Shown here in pieces: positions 1-10,279 of a DNA stretch of 64,000 bases; within the stretch, counting starts at the first letter, position 1; each line of letters opens with the position of its first letter. Both the position numbers and the translations under genes were made by a program. Under the pieces are notes generated by a model. It searched no databases and was not told the DNA's origin. It was given only the letters and a program-made list of their open reading frames with translations. This stretch comes from Cadophora sp. MPI-SDFR-AT-0126 (Eukaryota > Ascomycota > Leotiomycetes > Helotiales > Ploettnerulaceae): NCBI GenBank assembly GCA_020747065.1, contig JAGMVK010000005.1:1364001-1428000 (forward strand). The letters run 5' to 3'.

Positions 1-1885
1 TGGCGTGGTGCTCGTGGTCAATATTGAGATGAGACGTTGGAATGGAATTAGAAGCTCGAAGTCGTGCGGTAAGTGGCTGAACGGGAAAGTCAGCCCTTTC
101 GCCGGGCTGTTGTGGGGTCTCCAGCTTTGGGCTGTTTCGGGCTTGTTCTTGTCTCGGTGCCACCCCGATCGATCCCTGGTCTGGTCTGGTCAAGTCAGAT
201 GCTCCCCTGTCAGCCTGACTAAGATTTAATCGGCTATTTTGACGGACATGCATTCCGGGTAAAAATGTCACCAACTTAAATCACACAAATCAAATCAAAT
301 CAAACCGAACCAAATCATTATCATATCGCACCAGTCCAAATTAGAATCGAATGAGAATAAAAATCGAATTTCCACTGAGCGAGTTGGCTGACTCGCCAGA
401 AAAGTCCAGAACGAAAGACTTTCATGTGTTACTTAACAAATGCGGGTATTCCAATCGCCTTCTCTCTTTTAGTAGCTCTATGCGACTGGCTTACTCTTTC
501 CAAATACTGTCCCGAGTCTAGTACCTAAACGCTACTTCGGTCAAGCCACCAACCGTGGTCTCGGTCTCTATCTCTGCGCTCTCGTGGTGTCTGGATTCGG
601 CTTTGGAACACGCCATGGACATCTGATGCAAAGCACGACTCGTCTCGATACGACGAGAACTTTGACAACCAACTAAGAGTTCCCCAAAATCGGAAAACAA
701 AAAAAGACGACTCCACAAAGCCACACCGAGATTCAGACCGAGATGCAGAACCTAATCTTTGACTTGAACTCCCAGGCAAAGCCACATCATCAGCAGTAAC
801 CACCAACTCGGTACTTCAAACGGCTTCTTCACATAACCCCAAATTCCCAACAACAACATCAACAAATTTCACATTCACTCGCCTCCAAAGCGACATCGCG
901 CATATCCTCCCCGACAAAGTGAAAATCCCCCGAAGAAAACCCGCATCTCGTACAATACCCATCCCATCTATTTTGCAGATAGGAAGCCGAGAGCTAGGGA
1001 CCAACGCAAACAGAGCCAAATAAAAAGTGGACAAACTTCGGCTTCGGCCAGTACTCGGTGAAACGCAACCGCATACGCAAAAGATAACTTATTTTTTCCC
1101 CTTCTCCTTCCATCCATCCAAGCCAAGAAAGGAAAGTAACAAAAGAGAGAGAGAATCGAAGCGTGTCCGTCCAAAACGTGGCGGAGACGTGGAGATTCTT
1201 GGGGAGTGGAGAAACATTGGAGATTTTTTAGGGTGGAGATACTTTGATCTTGGGATCGTGAGATAGACGGCCGATTGCTCGGGAGGAAAGTGGCCCGCCC
1301 TTCGAATTTCCAACAGTTTGGATTTATGTATATTTTCTTCCCTCAACGGCTTTTCTACGCTTGAAATTGAAAGAGCTGACATACAATCACTACCTAGACA
1401 ATTTCGAAAAGGTCGATGACAACACTGAATTTTCGCTTACAGATATACCGAATAGTCCGAAAAGTGGAACTCTAAGCCGACAAGACAAATACGATCGTGG
1501 TGAATCTCGAAATCTAAGCCAAGACTTTTCGCGAAAAGGATTTAAAGTATCGAATCTCCGAGCTGTGGAGTCTATCGTTTTCTGATGTCATGAGTCAATA
1601 TTCCTCTCATGAGCAGAATTTTCAAGAACACATTCTGAACACAGGAAAACAGAGCTGATCTTTCATACAGTCAGTCACGATTGAGGAACGGAAGTTTGGT
1701 TGCGAAGTATAATGGGTATCCCATCCCCAGTTAATACTCTGTTTCTCCAGTCAAGATGACCAACGCCACGCCCATATTTGGTATCCCGAACGCCATTGCC
1801 TGCCTGCCTGCCGTGGAGCTCCCATTATTTACACGTTATAGACATCGCAAGGACAGTAAAAAGTAGACTTTTCTCTCTCTTCTTG
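1..1885. other. No gene recognised (left edge)
   Basis: Only short open frames occur here, with no family I recognise and no convincing splice pattern. Stretches such as 280-370 and 1080-1160 are low-complexity or purine-rich. The segment lies downstream of the checkpoint gene that ends at 1886 on the minus strand, so it may hold its 3' UTR and the regulatory region of a gene beyond the left edge. Confidence 0.5.
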
Positions 1886-4318
1886 TCACGAGCTTGAGAA
1901 AGCGTCGTGAATAGCGTCGCCTTCTTCTGGCGTAACGCGGAGACCGAGCAGCTCGAAGGCCAGACCTGCAATATCAGGTTCGATTCCTGATTCCAGAACC
2001 AGGTCGTCTTCGGAGAAGTGCAACCGGGACAGGCAGAGGATGTATTTCTGTGTACCGCCTGGTATTACGGAAAGCTTCTTCTGCATGTCGAGGTTCTCAT
2101 TATTGGTTACGAGGAAGTACAACAACCGGAAACCCAGGGTTATTATACGTGCACTGGAGTCGGAATTAGCTATGTCCATCGATTCTCAAGGTTGCCAGTA
2201 CTTGCCTGTCCTGCCGTCCAGGCTTGAAATCGTACAACGTATCCAGCTCATCACTTACAAGAGAGACGAGTCTCCCAATGAGGAGATGATTCGACTCCAT
2301 GATACCACAGCAAAATGGAGAGCGGGTCATCGCAATCATAAGCTGGAGTGTTCGGATCCGAAGTCGAAATATATCTTTCTCTTCCCAGTTTTCACTGATC
2401 ATCTTGTTTGCAGACTCTCTATTGTTTACCAATAATAAAGTGACTGGAGTTTCGACGAGGTGGAAGCCAGTCTTATCCAGGATGTGGTTTGTTTGCTCCG
2501 CATAGGTCATCTCCGTGGGCAGGGCGCCGAAAGTTTCCATAGTGATACTCGTAGACAAGAGATCAAGCATAAGATTGAGATCTGTTGGGCCTTGATTCGT
2601 GCTAAGCATGAAGAGAACAAGATCCCAGCGCATCAGCTTCCAAAATCGCTTAATATGTTCCGGGTCAGACATGCATCCTTGAGCTGCAAGATACAGAAGT
2701 GACATGCATGCAGTGACATTGATGTATTTCTCGTGAGGTCCGCGGGATTTCTGGAATCGTTTGATAGCCACTTGGTCGGCAGTCAGTTGAGCGACGGGTA
2801 GTAATGAGTCGATAATATGTGGCGCGATTGAGGAGGTATACAGCTCAAGAGCAAATGTCAGCATATCAATGAAAAGATATACAGGTGCATACTATGAAAT
2901 TGTCAGTCAACGGCATGTCGATAGTGATATAACATACATGGTCCTCTTTTGCACAATTCGCCCAAATAGTAATGAGAAGCTCACAGAAATCTACTTCAAG
3001 ATCTTTAGATGATTTCTTGAATCCGAGAGAAGGAATCTTTCCCAATATGATTGCTTGAAATGACTCGTGAGGAGCGGATGGATAGGCATGCTTCCCCAAT
3101 TCCTCAAAAGTCCGGAGACCATTACTGTTGACACGGTGGTCCAGCATCATTCCAAGAAACTTTTCATTGTATCAGCCAAAATCCATTGGAGGGAGGGATT
3201 TAGCCAGCTCACATCAAATCGATCATCCCGAATGCCTAGCCTCGCTACGAGAGCTTCATCAAGTATAGGAGCCGGTGGAACAGACTCCCCAAATTCCTCA
3301 CTGTGTATAACCTGTAAAGCGCTGGCAGGACTCTCAGCAGTTTTCCGTTTCCGCTTCCCCGGCTTGGATGGGGAGCCTGCGAGTCTCTTCTGGAATTTGG
3401 ATGGAGAAAGCTTTGAAGGTGATACGATCTCAATCTCGTCGTCATCGAATCCATCACGATGTGGCAGAGCTTTCTTCTTTTTAGGAGTTGTGACCTGATC
3501 AAGCCCCTTCTTTTCTGCTTCCCTAGCTTTATTCAGCTTACGAACTCGTTCTGATTCCTCCGCCAGATCTCGCTTGATGAAGTCCCTTTCCGTTGCAGCA
3601 TTTTTCTCGGCAATGCGTGCAGCCTCCAAAGCTTTCTGCTGCTTTGCGAGCTTATCCTCATCCAGCTTTCGCAGCGCAGCCATCTCCCGTTCATATTGCT
3701 TGACAGTCGTTTCAAATTTGCTTCGTACAATTGATATCTCTCCAGCCTTTGCATTGACATCATTTTTTAAAGTGTTCCGTTCTTTGGTTAGCTATTCATG
3801 GTTAACATGGTTCCGGGACATAAGCAGAGATCCAATACCTCTTCAATTATGCTTTGCAATCGCTGCACCTCCAAGTCAGGCTGTGTCGAAGGAGCGCTGC
3901 CTTGTTCCACCCGCAGAGAGTCATTTTGAGGTACTGTAGGGCGAGGCGGATATCTATTTGGCTGGCTGAATTTGGGAGGAGGATTAGGTCTTTGTCTATT
4001 TGGTAGGATTGGACTTGGGTTAGGATGTTGTTGATGACGGTATTGGTCTCGTAGTGGTGGTTGACCGGAGACATTTCGGTTTGGATATGATGGTGCCGAA
4101 GGTATGGTCCGCGACTGGTCAATTACCACGGCATCATCCAGATCCTCATCGTCGAAATCATCACCGTAGTCCGAGGAAGCAGGGGGCTGCAACTGAGCTT
4201 GGGTCTGCGCTTGAGTAAATTGAATGGCATTGTTCTCTAATTCTTGGAGAGCATCTTGCGGCAAGGCATCGAGGTCATCGTCCCCAAAGAAACTGTCTCC
4301 ATCGTCGAACCCGGCCAT
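1886..4318 (-). CDS. ATRIP/Rad26/UvsD-type DNA-damage checkpoint protein
   Basis: Predicted CDS complement(1886..2153, 2206..2891, 2938..3159, 3213..3791, 3839..4318), about 744 aa. This family is the partner of the ATR kinase (UvsB/Mec1/Rad3) and brings it to RPA-coated single-stranded DNA in the nucleus. The N-terminus is acidic, with FFGDDDLDALP followed by a Leu/Glu stretch, like the RPA-binding recruitment motif of ATRIP. Residues of about 145-235 form a charged coiled coil (LTKERNTLKNDV onward), then come basic patches (KKKKALP, KRKRKTAE) and a long helical C-terminal region. The introns are 47, 53, 46 and 52 nt. The last uses a GC donor (gcaagt at 2205-2200). The 53-nt intron (3160-3212) has an AAG acceptor and could instead be a one-base frameshift. 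The gene is divergent from CDS1. Family call is from motif layout and length, without alignment. Confidence 0.72.
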
Positions 4319-4942
4319 GCCATAGATCCTTCATCGAGTAGTATCGGCGGATGCTGCTCATTGCTCAGCTGGATATTCCAACAAGGAGAACGCGTTGGTC
4401 GCGCTTTCGGCTTCGGAAGTACAGTTATTCCGGACAGCCAGATTACTACACCAAATTTTATTTCCACTACGCAGAACCCTGCTCGATGTACATATGAGCA
4501 AAATTTCTCCAGAAAGATAAAAAGTTATGCTCCTCGCGATTTTGGTTTAGTGTAAATTCACACTTGTTTTTGTATCCAGACGCGTGAAGTACGGCGCATA
4601 ACTCGAGGGACTCGCCTGCGTGAACTTTCACAAGCAAGCTTGGAACCCCTAAACAGGCGGCTCGGATACGTCAGCGGCCCAGCTTACCTTTCACTCCGAA
4701 AGATCAACTTCCGCCGCCAACTACAAACAAAACACCACCGTTCAGCCACACATTACTCTGCCAACTCTGGTCTCTTGAGATCAGTCTGAGCTTCACCAGT
4801 TCCCGACTTGCGCTACCTTATCCATGCTTGCACGCAACGCATAAGAACCGTCTCTTTGTTGTCATTCCAGCTCTTGCATACACCCGAGTCAACGGAAGAG
4901 AGGGAAAACTCGAGCCTGAACGACAACAAAAGACCAAGAATC
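4319..4942. promoter_or_regulatory. Shared divergent promoter region
   Basis: This 624-bp spacer separates the start codons of the checkpoint gene (-) and CDP-diacylglycerol synthase (+). It carries no convincing coding sequence. A CT-rich stretch lies just upstream of the right-hand start (about 4730-4800), as is common in fungal promoters. No specific binding site is assigned. Confidence 0.4.
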
Positions 4943-6491
4943 ATGGCTAAACCACGTCGCGGGATTAAGTTCAACCACAGGAATGGACATAGTACTGGCG
5001 CAGATGGGCGAAGGAGCAGCTTCTCAGACATCAGTGAAGCCGCATCGGAGCCAGGTTCTCCAACCATTGGCAAGACTGGCGTTGATGGCGCGCTAGATGT
5101 AAGAATTCTGCAGCAAAATGTAGATATTTTTTGCTAATCTCTGCGACCTGCAGGAAGCCCCGGTATCCGAATATGAGAAGAAAAAGGCAACCTTCATTAC
5201 TCGATCCATATGGACATTCGTTATGATCGGCGCGTTCTTTGGTGCGATGTTCATGGGCCACATCTACATTATTGCTATTGTGACTGCAGTACAGATCGTC
5301 TCTTTCAAGGAAGTCATTGCAATTGCAAACGTTCCCAGCCGGGCACGACGACTGAAGTTCACCAAAGCACTGAACTGGTACTGGTTGGCCACCACCATGT
5401 ACTTCCTATACGGAGAGAGTGTGATCTACTACTTTAAACATATTGTCTTGGTTGATAAGGTGCTTTTGCCATTTGCAACACATCATCGATTCATAAGCTT
5501 CATGCTCTATGTCATTGGTAAGTGGACTACCGTGGACCCAAGCGAAAGAGTTAACGTAGTCCAGGCTTTGTCTTCTTCGTGGCATCTCTCCAAGCTGGAC
5601 ACTACCGATTCCAATTTACACAATTTGCATGGACCCATATGGCTCTATATCTCATTGTGGTCCAGGCTCACTTCATCATGAACAACGTCTTCGAGGGAAT
5701 GATCTGGTTCTTCCTCCCTGTTTCATTGGTTATTTGCAACGACATCTTCGCCTACATCTGTGGCATCACTTTTGGTCGAACACAACTCATCAAGTTGTCA
5801 CCCAAGAAGACAGTTGAGGGTTTCGTTGGTGCTTGGGTTCTCACCATAATCTTTGGAGTCGGCATGACCAACGTCCTCATGCGTTACAAGTACTTCATTT
5901 GTCCTGTTAATGTGAGGAATGATGTCGAAAATGGAAACTATTGGCTAATCAAGTTAGGACCTTGGAGCAAACATCTGGACCGGACTTCAGTGCACACCAA
6001 ATCCCGTCTTCCTTCCACGCCTGTACCACCTTCCGATCTGGTTTCCCTTCGTCCAATCTTTCTACATGGCTCCCATGCAAGTCCATATCTTGGTCTTTGG
6101 AACTTTTGCTTCGCTCATCGCTCCATTCGGCGGCTTCTTCGCATCTGGCCTAAAGCGGACCTTTAAGATCAAGGACTTCGGCGACTCAATTCCTGGCCAT
6201 GGCGGTATCACCGATCGTATGGATTGCCAGTTCATTATGGGCTTCTTCGCCTATATGTACTATCATAGCTTCATTGCAATCTACAAGGTGTCTCTTGGAG
6301 GTGTCATTGAGAGTGCGATCAATGGCCTGACACCAGAGGAGCAGATGGAGTTGGTGAAGGGAATCAGTAAGCACCTTTACAACCAAGGTGTAATTCCTGA
6401 GGGGGTAAGATCATACAAGTCATTCCGTCTGAATAATACTAATGATACCCAGGTGTTGGATTGTATGAATCTCGCCGTTCGGAGGAGATAA
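4943..6491 (+). CDS. CDS1: CDP-diacylglycerol synthase (phosphatidate cytidylyltransferase)
   Basis: Predicted CDS join(4943..5098, 5154..5517, 5565..5911, 5958..6404, 6453..6491), 450 aa, the usual length for fungal Cds1. The enzyme converts CTP and phosphatidic acid to CDP-diacylglycerol, the precursor of phosphatidylinositol, phosphatidylserine and cardiolipin, in the ER membrane. A polar N-terminus is followed by several hydrophobic membrane segments starting at about residue 65. The CTP-transferase signature is clear near residues 355-378: KRTFKIKDFGDSIPGHGG followed by DRMD. Introns are 55, 47, 46 and 48 nt; the last is a multiple of three and lacks a stop, so retaining it would add 16 residues without breaking the frame. 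The start ATG is followed by MAKPRRGIKF, a normal fungal beginning. Confidence 0.93.
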
Positions 6492-7536
6492 TCAAAAGTT
6501 CTTGCATTACGACTTATGATTTTTCGAACATGCATTTGATTGGGTTATATGTACAATACCCTTCTCTTCTACACATGCCTATAATTGTTTGGGTTATTTT
6601 CCTTTGTTATTCAAGACTAGGTGGATGGGAAGGGATTTTAGGGGTTCTGCAGTTCCGAACAAATGGTGCTGGGGCGGGGGCATTTTGACTTCTACCATTC
6701 CGAGGAGCGAGAATGCAGTTGGGAATGGGACGGGATGGGATGCAGAATATTCCTGTTGGTGTTGACGGGCTTCTAGCAATCTAATGGTGAATAAAAGCAT
6801 CAAAAAGAACAACACGCAGCCTTTTCAATGTGATAGATACGTTCTAGCCGCGAAGCACCTCTTCCTGAGACAAGAGCATGCTCCTTGTGGAATTGGGATG
6901 GAGACACTCAAATATCGAGACCAACTTTTAGAGCCTTGCTCTATCGGTAAGCAGTCCTATCAAAATGAATGAGGTTATAAGTGGCATAAAAGAGTTGTTG
7001 CTCGCTTAATTCTCAAGTAAGCGCTGTCGTTGTTTACACCAGCGATGACCAGTACTTCGGATGCAAAAATTCCATCTACCACTCCCGAGACTTCGTAAAA
7101 AATTTGAAGCACATAACAACTTGGAGAACAAAATAAAGAGGGCAGAGGGGCAAAACAAACTCCACCGCATGGTGGAGAACAGACCCTCTGAAATGGATTT
7201 GCTCTTTGGTCGCGCTTCTTGTTTTGTTGCTTTCGATCAGTCGTTCTTTTCCAGGAAATTTGGTTTGAATTCGTGCTTTCCAACAAGTGTCTATTGAGCT
7301 GTAATCTTGTGGTAATAATCTGGTTGTTAGATTGTGTTTCGACGATTCCTCTGTCTTTGGGCGGAGTCGGTCCTGAGCGGCTGCTCTTGCCTTTTCGGCG
7401 AGACCAAAATTGCTTAATTCGTTTATGAACCTGCCAAAATTTAGTAGAGCCGAAGATACCTCTCTGCTCCCCCAACTTCTATTCTCGCTGTCCCAATTCA
7501 CTTCACTAACCTCGCAGGATTGAACAAGGGAGCAAC
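6492..7536. other. Intergenic region, no gene seen
   Basis: This 1-kb interval lies between CDS1 and the peptidase-like gene, both on the plus strand. It should contain the CDS1 3' UTR and the promoter of the next gene. The minus-strand open frames near 6975-7501 are low-complexity and show no family features. Confidence 0.5.
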
Positions 7537-9072
7537 ATGATTTTCCATTTCACGTTCTGTTTGATCCTGACACGAGCATTATCAGCTTCTGCATCCACAG
7601 AACCAGCACTTCCTCCGATACATTACACTATCTCACGACGGTCGGGCAGTTTTCCTGCACCAGATACTGCCAACCTCACATGCCTCCTCGAAGAAGTCAA
7701 GACAGTAGAGACGCGCTTCAATGCTACTACACGCGACTTCAATGGCAACAAAGTCGTGCGAAAACCGAAGCGTATTCGTGGTACTCAGGCCAACACGATT
7801 CTACTCGGAGACGTAGGAAGGGAAGGGAATTGGTTCGCAAGCCTCAGGATGGGAGAACCAGCACAAACGGTGGATATGGACCTGGACATGCTTACAGCAG
7901 ACTTCTGGGTCTTGAGCACAAGCAGCTCCAAGGGCAGTTGGTTTTTAGACTTCAACAGCAAGACATATGGTTTGTGATTCACTTTTAGCCAAGAAATAGC
8001 TAACAAGTAAAGTTGACTCAGAAGCACCTCTTGCCTTTCCAACTTGTCGAGGACCAACAGACGTCGTGCACTTGCCCACACTCCGAAAACCAATACCTAT
8101 TGATTTCGCACATTGTAGACCTGCCAAACAGTGGCTTCGAGCTCTCCTCCCTTCGGGAGCATATCTGGGACTGGCACCATCGGCTTGGTTAAGCCAGACT
8201 AAGACCGATGGACTGCTGCAGCAATTGATGGAGAAGAAAGCGATCAATGTGCCGATGTGGTCACTGCTGCTGATTAATGGAAAAGAAGGGCTATTCAGTA
8301 TCGGGGGGACTTCTGCTGATTCGGTGAGACAAGCTGAGAAAGAGACGGATGAAATGCTGAATCCAGGAGAGCACGATGAGACGAAACGAGATACTTCTAA
8401 AGCAAATGCAGAGGACGATGTGAAGGACTGGAAATGGATGAAGGTACATGGAGCAGAAGGGTGGTGGCAGATTCTCATGAGAGGAATATGGGTCGATGGA
8501 ATCAAAGTGCTGGATAATCAGCCCATAATTCTAGACGTCAGTGAGCAACTTCGTACAGCAATCTCTATTTTCTTACATGGTACAGGTCAACACACCATTC
8601 ATTGTGGCACCACCTCTAGCCGCACGATCTTTCTACTCGTCCATTTCCGGTAGTCGACAACTCTCTCCTCCTTACGATCAGTTCCATGCATATCCGTGTT
8701 TCAATCCTCCAAAAGTACACTTCGAATTTGAACAGTGGAACGTGCAAGTGCTGAAGGGAAACAGAGACAGGGGAACATTCTCGCCCGGAGGAAGATTCTC
8801 CCTCGGAAGAATGGTGACAGGAAGCGGATATTGTATTGGCATTGTGGTCGAGTCAAGGATGGGTGTTGGAACAGCTCTCGCTAGGAGAGAAACTGGATCA
8901 ACTGTGAGCGTTGATGGAGGCAATGGACTAGCAGATGTCTGGATCATCGGAGAGCCGTTCTTTCGAGATGTGCAGGTTGCCTTCGACGTAAGTTCTCTAT
9001 TACTACAGTGAAATTATTACTAAGAATGTTGTGCAGTGGAAAAACAAGAAAGTTGGTATGCAAAGAGCGTGA
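7537..9072 (+). CDS. Secreted aspartic-peptidase-like protein lacking DTG motifs
   Basis: Predicted CDS join(7537..7969, 8022..8536, 8586..8987, 9037..9072), 461 aa. A hydrophobic signal peptide occupies residues 1-20. The fold markers of family A1 peptidases are present: a strand pattern leading to DFWVL near residue 122, a LGLAPSAWL loop, VNTPFIVAPP before the second lobe site, WIIGEPFF, and a final FDWKNKKVGMQ. Both catalytic triplets are altered: D117 is followed by ML where TG is expected, and the second site reads DVN. The first aspartate of each triplet survives, but Thr/Ser-Gly is lost, so peptidase activity is doubtful. An acidic insertion rich in E, D and K lies around 8330-8420. 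It may be a secreted pseudoprotease or a diverged enzyme. Introns are 52, 49 and 49 nt. Confidence 0.8.
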
Positions 9073-9605
9073 AGATGCATTCGGTAGCCAGAATCTCATA
9101 CCAGGAGAACAATCCCGAGCTCTCCAATTAAAATCTTTTGTCGAAAGTCCAAACAGCTCAAGCTCTCAAGCCGTTACATGTAGCCAGAGGGAGGGATCTA
9201 AGATGCGTTCTCGATGTTTCGCTGGTTCCGGATCACGGACTTCGAAAGTTTGTGACGGCAAGCTACAAGTTAGGTCCAATTAAAGTTATCTGATGTGGAG
9301 ATCGCCTAGAATTTCATCTGATTCTAGTCTAGTTGACATTCTAGTCTTCCCAAACCCAGGTCTGGCCAAGTGACGGTTCTACGCTAGTAGAGGCGATCAA
9401 TTATAGAGCCCCCTCTATTTACACATCTGCCGAGGCAGATCATCCTCCTCCACACTTGCGAGCCTCACGTCATGTGAACTTGGGCAATCCGACTCCTTTT
9501 CATTTAGAAGTAAGTGAGCTTTGCTCTTCATTTATGTAGCAAGAGAATCCTCTTTCTATATCCAAAAAAAGAGCCCCCCGCGTCTTTCTCGACAAATACT
9601 CAACA

Positions 9606-10279
9606 ATGGTCTCCTTCAAATCCCTCCTCCTCTTCACCACTACCGCCCTAGCCGCAGCTATCCCCTCCTTCCCCTCCGCAAAACTTATTTACAGTGATCT
9701 CATCGCGCTCGACGACAGTGTACTTGCCCTCAAATCCGCCATTCAATCCTATACTGGCGGCCTCCTTACTGCGACGCCCATCCTCGGCGGTGTAACAGCT
9801 GTCCATCTTGCGAATCGCAAAGCCTACACTGATGCACTGCTGATCCCTAATGCCACGCTTGCAGATTCGCAAATCATTGTGGACTTCGTAAGCGATACAC
9901 TAGCGAAGCATATCCCGGAGTCGGTGGATATTTTGGAGGGGAAGAAGGGCCTTTTCGAGAAGGATCAATTGGGGGGAACTGTATTGGGAAGTTTGCAGTT
10001 GTTGAAGTATGATCATGATACACTGAGTGCTGCTTGTATGTGTATCTCTTTCTTTCCATATCTTGAAAGATGCATCGACATTCATAGATTCTCCAGCGTT
10101 GGAAACTCTTACCGACGAGGATGGGTGGGATTGGCCGGTCAATATTCTACATACGAACTTGTGCTAATCTTCTTCAAGTGGTGGAAAAGGTCGATCCTCG
10201 AGTGCTGCCCCAAACCCAGGTTGCTGTGAAGGTCATCGATGATGCTCTGGATGGCGGCATTGCGACGTTTTCTTCTTAG
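9606..10279 (+). CDS. HsbA-like (hydrophobic surface binding protein A) secreted protein
   Basis: Predicted CDS join(9606..10035, 10179..10279), 176 aa. The N-terminus is a signal peptide (MVSFKSLLLFTTTALAAA). The mature part is a helical, Ala/Leu/Asp-rich domain of the HsbA/cell-wall galactomannoprotein type. In Aspergillus, members of this family bind hydrophobic surfaces and help to recruit cutinase-like enzymes. The 143-nt intron is longer than its neighbours; its acceptor at 10178 follows a CTAAT branch site and restores the family-like ending KVIDDALDGGIATFSS. Other AG sites in the intron lead to early stops. A CT-rich, TATA-poor promoter lies just upstream. Reading the intron through would give an unrelated tail. 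Confidence 0.75.

Noticed and set aside
1970..1990. A tRNA B-box-like ggttcgattcc.
   Set aside because: No A box or acceptor stem can be paired around it, and it lies in the last exon of the checkpoint gene on the other strand.
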